Below, in pieces: positions 61,117-64,000 of a stretch of DNA of 64,000 nt. The number at the start of each line of letters is the position of its first letter. Position 1 is the first letter of the stretch. Origin of the DNA: Spirosoma oryzicola (GTDB lineage Bacteria; Bacteroidota; Bacteroidia; Cytophagales; Spirosomataceae); NCBI RefSeq assembly GCF_021233055.1, contig NZ_CP089538.1, forward strand, positions 3,240,501 to 3,304,500, read 5' to 3'. The notes beneath the pieces are model-generated. The model was given only the letters and a program-made list of their open reading frames with translations. It was not told the DNA's origin and ran no database searches. Made by a program: the position numbers and the translations under genes.

Positions 61117-62898
61117 ATGTTTCGTCTGTTTGTCCGCTTTCTTGTCGTTTTCGTTCTATTCAGTTCACTGATCGTGTCCAATCATGCTCTGGCACAGGTA
61201 GGCGGAGCGCCTGTGGCGGATAAGGTGGAGTTGTTGCATGCTGACAGTCTTGTTGGCGTCAATACGCCCGGTCAGGTTGTCCGCAAAATATACAACAACG
61301 TGCGCTTCCGGCAAAAAGGCGTGCTAATGTACTGCGACCTGGCGATACAAAACGCGACAACAAACATTATTGAAGCCTACGGAAATGTCCGGTTGGTGCA
61401 GGGCGATACCATTAGTGTACGGGGCGACACCATGTTTTACTACGGAAACACCCGGCAGGCCAACGTTCGCGGGCGCGTCATTATGCGCGACCGTAAGATG
61501 ACACTGACGACCAGTCAGCTCGAATACGATATGCTATCGGGAATTGCGCACTACCCGACGCCCGGCCGCATTGTTGACAAAGAAAACGTACTCACCAGTC
61601 GCGAAGGGTACTACGATACGCGTAGCAAACTGTTTACGTTCCGACAAAACGTCCGGCTTGTCAATCCGAAAGGTACGCTCACCGCCGATTCACTGCTGTA
61701 TAATTCACTGACCCGCATTGCCACCTTCCAGGGTCCGACCCGCATCGTCAACAAAGACGGGGTTCTCACTGCCGTTGAAGGCCAGTACAACACCACAACC
61801 GGTATTTCTAACTTCCAGCGCCGGGCCACCGTCGAAACACCTAAATACCGACTCACCGGCGATTCCTTGTATTACGATAACCTTTCCGAACTGGGGGTTG
61901 CTAAAGGTAATGTCATCATGGTTGCCAAGGACCGTAAAGCAATCATTACGGGCGACCACGTTCGTTACAATGGCAAAATTGGCATTTCGCGGGTAACGGG
62001 CCATCCGGTCGCGAAGAGTCTCGCGAACGAAACGACAAAGGACACTCTTTTTCTGCGCGCTGACACCTTGTTTTCCTTCGACGACAAAGTAACGAACACA
62101 CGTCGTTTGCTGGCGCACAAAAACGTGTACATCTATAAATCGGATCTACAAAGCAAGTGCGACTCGTTGATTTACAATACCGCTGACTCAACGATTTATT
62201 TTTACAAAAAGCCGATTGTCTGGAGTCAGAACAGATACCAGATGGAAGCGGATTCGATCTTAGCGCAGTTAAAAAACAACCGCATTAACACGATGTACCT
62301 ACGCAGCAAATCGTTCGTGATTTCGCTCGATACGCTGATGAATTTCAACCAGGTGAAAGGCAGGACAATAACGGCTTATTTTACGACGAAAACGGCACCA
62401 GTCAAACCAGCGGCCAAGCCAATTTTAACAGCAAGTCGCTCAGTCACTGCAACGAATGCCCCCGTCCGCAGCGTAATGACTAAAGAAACCACGCCATCTG
62501 CTACAACGGCTACTCAGCAGGAACAGACCTCGCTGGAACGCGTTCTTGTTGATGGCAACGGCCAGAGCATTTATTACGCTGTTGACGACCAGAATAAAAT
62601 GATTGGACTTAACCACGTCGAGTGCAGCCGGATGAACATTGAGTTCAATGAAAGCAAAGTTGGACGTATACGATTTTATGGCCGTCCGGACGCGCAGTTG
62701 ATACCACCTAAGGAGATTACCGGCGACGATAAAGAACTGGATGGATTCAGCTGGCGGGAGGCCGAAAAGCCAACAAAAGGACAAGTTTTGTGGCTCGAAA
62801 CACCACCGGAAGCTAAGCCCGGAAGTAAAAAACCATTAAAAATCAGGAGTTCAACTAAACCTTTGGCTAAGAAACTCGTTCCAAGGGGTAATAAATAA
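61117..62898 (+). CDS. OstA/LptA-like LPS transport protein
   Basis: 593 residues with a signal peptide (about 1-27). Residues about 35-400 are a long series of OstA-type beta-jellyroll repeats (VELLHADSLVG, NNVRFRQKGVLMYCDLAI, NIIEAYGNVRLVQGDTISVRGDTMFYYGNTRQANVRGRV and later turns), the fold shared by LptA and the N-terminus of LptD that ferries lipopolysaccharide across the periplasm. The C-terminal 150 residues are Thr/Pro/Lys-rich with a conserved-looking block LVDGNGQSIYYAVDDQNKMIGLNHVECSRMNIEF. It is longer than E. coli LptA. The neighbours are envelope genes. Confidence 0.85.
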   Translation: MFRLFVRFLVVFVLFSSLIVSNHALAQVGGAPVADKVELLHADSLVGVNTPGQVVRKIYNNVRFRQKGVLMYCDLAIQNATTNIIEAYGNVRLVQGDTISVRGDTMFYYGNTRQANVRGRVIMRDRKMTLTTSQLEYDMLSGIAHYPTPGRIVDKENVLTSREGYYDTRSKLFTFRQNVRLVNPKGTLTADSLLYNSLTRIATFQGPTRIVNKDGVLTAVEGQYNTTTGISNFQRRATVETPKYRLTGDSLYYDNLSELGVAKGNVIMVAKDRKAIITGDHVRYNGKIGISRVTGHPVAKSLANETTKDTLFLRADTLFSFDDKVTNTRRLLAHKNVYIYKSDLQSKCDSLIYNTADSTIYFYKKPIVWSQNRYQMEADSILAQLKNNRINTMYLRSKSFVISLDTLMNFNQVKGRTITAYFTTKTAPVKPAAKPILTASRSVTATNAPVRSVMTKETTPSATTATQQEQTSLERVLVDGNGQSIYYAVDDQNKMIGLNHVECSRMNIEFNESKVGRIRFYGRPDAQLIPPKEITGDDKELDGFSWREAEKPTKGQVLWLETPPEAKPGSKKPLKIRSSTKPLAKKLVPRGNK

Positions 62899-62993
62899 GT
62901 GTTTTAACAATTTTTTAGAGTGTCACCCGTTGACATTGTCTTTGTCAATGAATACGTTTGTGGTGAGTACTTGTGTCCCTGAAGTTGACTTTT

Positions 62994-63653
62994 ATGAAAC
63001 AAATTATACTTATTGGTTTTCTCACCGCCTTTCTGACAGGCACAACTCCGCTACGGGCGCAGGTTGCCCCGCGCGATTCCGACGCCCGAAAGGGAAGTCG
63101 GCTGGAGTTGGGCCGGACAGCAGGAAGTCGGAAGCAAACCGCTCCAACACTGTCTAAGCAACGCTTTTCACTTGCTCCCCCCACAGCGACTACCGCAGTA
63201 AATCTTGACCGATCAGCGACCATTCGCAAAAACGCACCGATCAACGAATATTACCGGTCATTGCTGGTAGGACGCCCAGCCACAAAATCGACGGCTCGTT
63301 CATCTGCATCCGACGCTACCCCTTCGCCTACTGAAGCTAAATCTAGCCCGGATATAGCGATACGGGATGACGAACAACTGTTTAGCAACGACCAAATCAC
63401 GGTTTCGAACATCTATCCGAATCCAGCCAGTGAGTCAGCCGAAATTGATTATCAGATCAAGGGGCACGTTGGCGAAGCAAAGCTGATTCTGCTGAACGTA
63501 CTAGGATCACCCATTGAAGAATATGACATGTCACAGCACGAGCGGAAGGTCCGTGTGGCAACCCGCTCGTTGGCAAGTGGTTACTATTTCTATCAATTAT
63601 CGCTTGAAGGAAAAAAGGTTGCGACCAAGAAACTGCTTGTCCGGCATCAATAA
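62994..63653 (+). CDS. Small T9SS-sorted protein (type A sorting domain)
   Basis: 219 residues from ATG at 62994 (MKQIILIGFLTAFLTGTTPLRAQ, signal peptide); a start at 62973 adds seven residues. The middle (about 25-130) is low complexity, basic and Ser/Thr/Ala/Pro-rich. The last 80 residues are a type A sorting domain of the type IX secretion system: VSNIYPNPASESAEIDYQI, then AKLILLNVLGSPIEEYD and LASGYYFYQLSLEGKKVATKKLLVRHQ. It is therefore exported by T9SS and released or attached at the surface, but no globular functional domain is visible. Confidence 0.85.
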   Translation: MKQIILIGFLTAFLTGTTPLRAQVAPRDSDARKGSRLELGRTAGSRKQTAPTLSKQRFSLAPPTATTAVNLDRSATIRKNAPINEYYRSLLVGRPATKSTARSSASDATPSPTEAKSSPDIAIRDDEQLFSNDQITVSNIYPNPASESAEIDYQIKGHVGEAKLILLNVLGSPIEEYDMSQHERKVRVATRSLASGYYFYQLSLEGKKVATKKLLVRHQ

Positions 63654-63718
63654 CAACCGAAACAGGCTTGTTAAAAATTCATAAATAGGGTCCAAAAACC
63701 AGACACTACACTGCACTA

Positions 63719-63762
63719 TGCGGGCTTCGTTGACGTTAAGTCGGTGTAGCCCGCATTTTTTT
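63719..63762 (+). terminator. Terminator before bamD
   Basis: An 8-bp perfect stem (63719-63726 with 63748-63755) is followed by seven T (63756-63762). It ends the T9SS-cargo transcript. Confidence 0.82.
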
Positions 63763-63764
63763 AG

Positions 63765-63772
63765 TATATTTG
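63765..63772 (+). promoter_or_regulatory. Bacteroidota -7 box abutting bamD
   Basis: TATATTTG is an exact TAnnTTTG match ending 7 bases before the bamD ATG, directly after the upstream terminator, so the transcript would have practically no leader. Confidence 0.5.
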
Positions 63773-63779
63773 CAACCTT

Positions 63780-64000
63780 ATGCAACAACGTCATATCAGT
63801 AGAAGTCTGCTGGGAGTTCTGATCGTGTTTTTTCTAGGGTCTTGCAGTCCGTTCTCCAAATTGCAGAAGAGCGGAAATGACGATCAAAAATATAAAGCAG
63901 CCGTTGAGTATTATAAAAAAGAAGACTGGTATCATGCTGGCCTGCTCTTTGAAGAACTGATTCCGGTATTGAAAGGTAGCACCGAATCAGAACTGGCGCA
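63780..64000 (+). CDS. bamD: BamD-like outer-membrane assembly lipoprotein (5' part)
   Basis: The first 73 codons are present and the rest lies outside the window. The start ATG is at 63780. The protein begins MQQRHISRSLLGVLIVFFLGSC, a lipoprotein signal peptide with lipidation at the Cys. The mature start PFSKLQKSGNDDQKYKAAVEYYKKEDWYHAGLLFEELIPVLKGSTESELA is the first TPR of BamD proteins in this phylum. BamD is the scaffold of the beta-barrel assembly machinery at the inner face of the outer membrane. Confidence 0.85.
   Translation, partial: MQQRHISRSLLGVLIVFFLGSCSPFSKLQKSGNDDQKYKAAVEYYKKEDWYHAGLLFEELIPVLKGSTESELA

Overview
The window looks like a stretch of chromosome from a Spirosoma-like member of the Cytophagales (phylum Bacteroidota). 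The evidence is a roughly 50% GC composition, -7 promoter boxes of the TAnnTTTG type instead of a sigma-70 -10 box, almost no Shine-Dalgarno sequences, and phylum-typical genes: a type IX secretion (T9SS) C-terminal sorting domain, a PorE-like TPR/propeller/OmpA protein, a hybrid two-component system (HTCS) fusion, a GT117/DUF2723 membrane glycosyltransferase, an OMP_b-brl_3-type TonB receptor, DUF2452 and DUF4385 proteins, an alpha2-type glycyl-tRNA synthetase, and short MenE/MenB enzymes. The genus is inferred from overall resemblance. No rRNA, tRNA, CRISPR, insertion sequence, prophage or integration site was seen. No gap between genes exceeds 300 bases, and no gene is visibly broken, so this reads as vertically inherited chromosome and not as an island.

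Layout. 1-2776: 5' part of a large secreted metallopeptidase-like/beta-propeller/barrel protein. 2981-7279: DUF4332 protein, ALDH3-type dehydrogenase, an XRE regulator with a degenerate LexA-like domain, truA. 7393-12522: MocA-like nucleotidyltransferase, GH65 phosphorylase, a methyltransferase and two unknown proteins. 12556-15620: menaquinone genes menE and menB, with a degenerate Rieske-like lipoprotein directly upstream of menE and a DUF2452 gene upstream of menB. 15670-18211: a lipoprotein and a purple-acid-phosphatase-like enzyme. 18273-22405: two ABC exporters back to back. 22571-24998: membrane protein, dicarboxylate/amino-acid symporter, SRPBCC protein. 25154-29792: a 1334-residue HTCS and a LytTR protein.

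29891-34792: glycyl-tRNA synthetase, DNA methyltransferase repair protein, MBL lipoprotein, small lipoprotein, AlaA-like aminotransferase. 34867-38803: rpiB, LOG-family hydrolase, helix-hairpin-helix membrane protein, secreted sugar dehydrogenase. 39042-40907: cysE-cysK (serine to cysteine). 41102-46152: YitT protein, NmrA-like reductase with its TetR regulator, methyltransferase, peroxiredoxin, ROK kinase. 46219-55280: TonB-type receptor, SRAP protein, PNPOx-like protein, DUF4385 protein, folD, GT117. 55459-57057: DinB-like protein, a tiny basic secreted protein, an SDR. 57188-64000: a run of envelope genes (PorE-like OmpA protein, tilS, OstA/LptA-like protein, T9SS cargo, start of bamD).

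Most of the content is ordinary core metabolism and envelope biology. I did not find a convincing new multi-gene system. The points most worth checking are the Rieske-fold lipoprotein that has lost both histidine ligands, the XRE regulator whose S24-like domain has no Ser-Lys pair, paired operator-like palindromes in front of tetR, a 26-bp perfect palindrome after the HTCS gene, a structured cysE-cysK spacer, and several promoters placed so close to the start codon that leaderless transcripts are implied.
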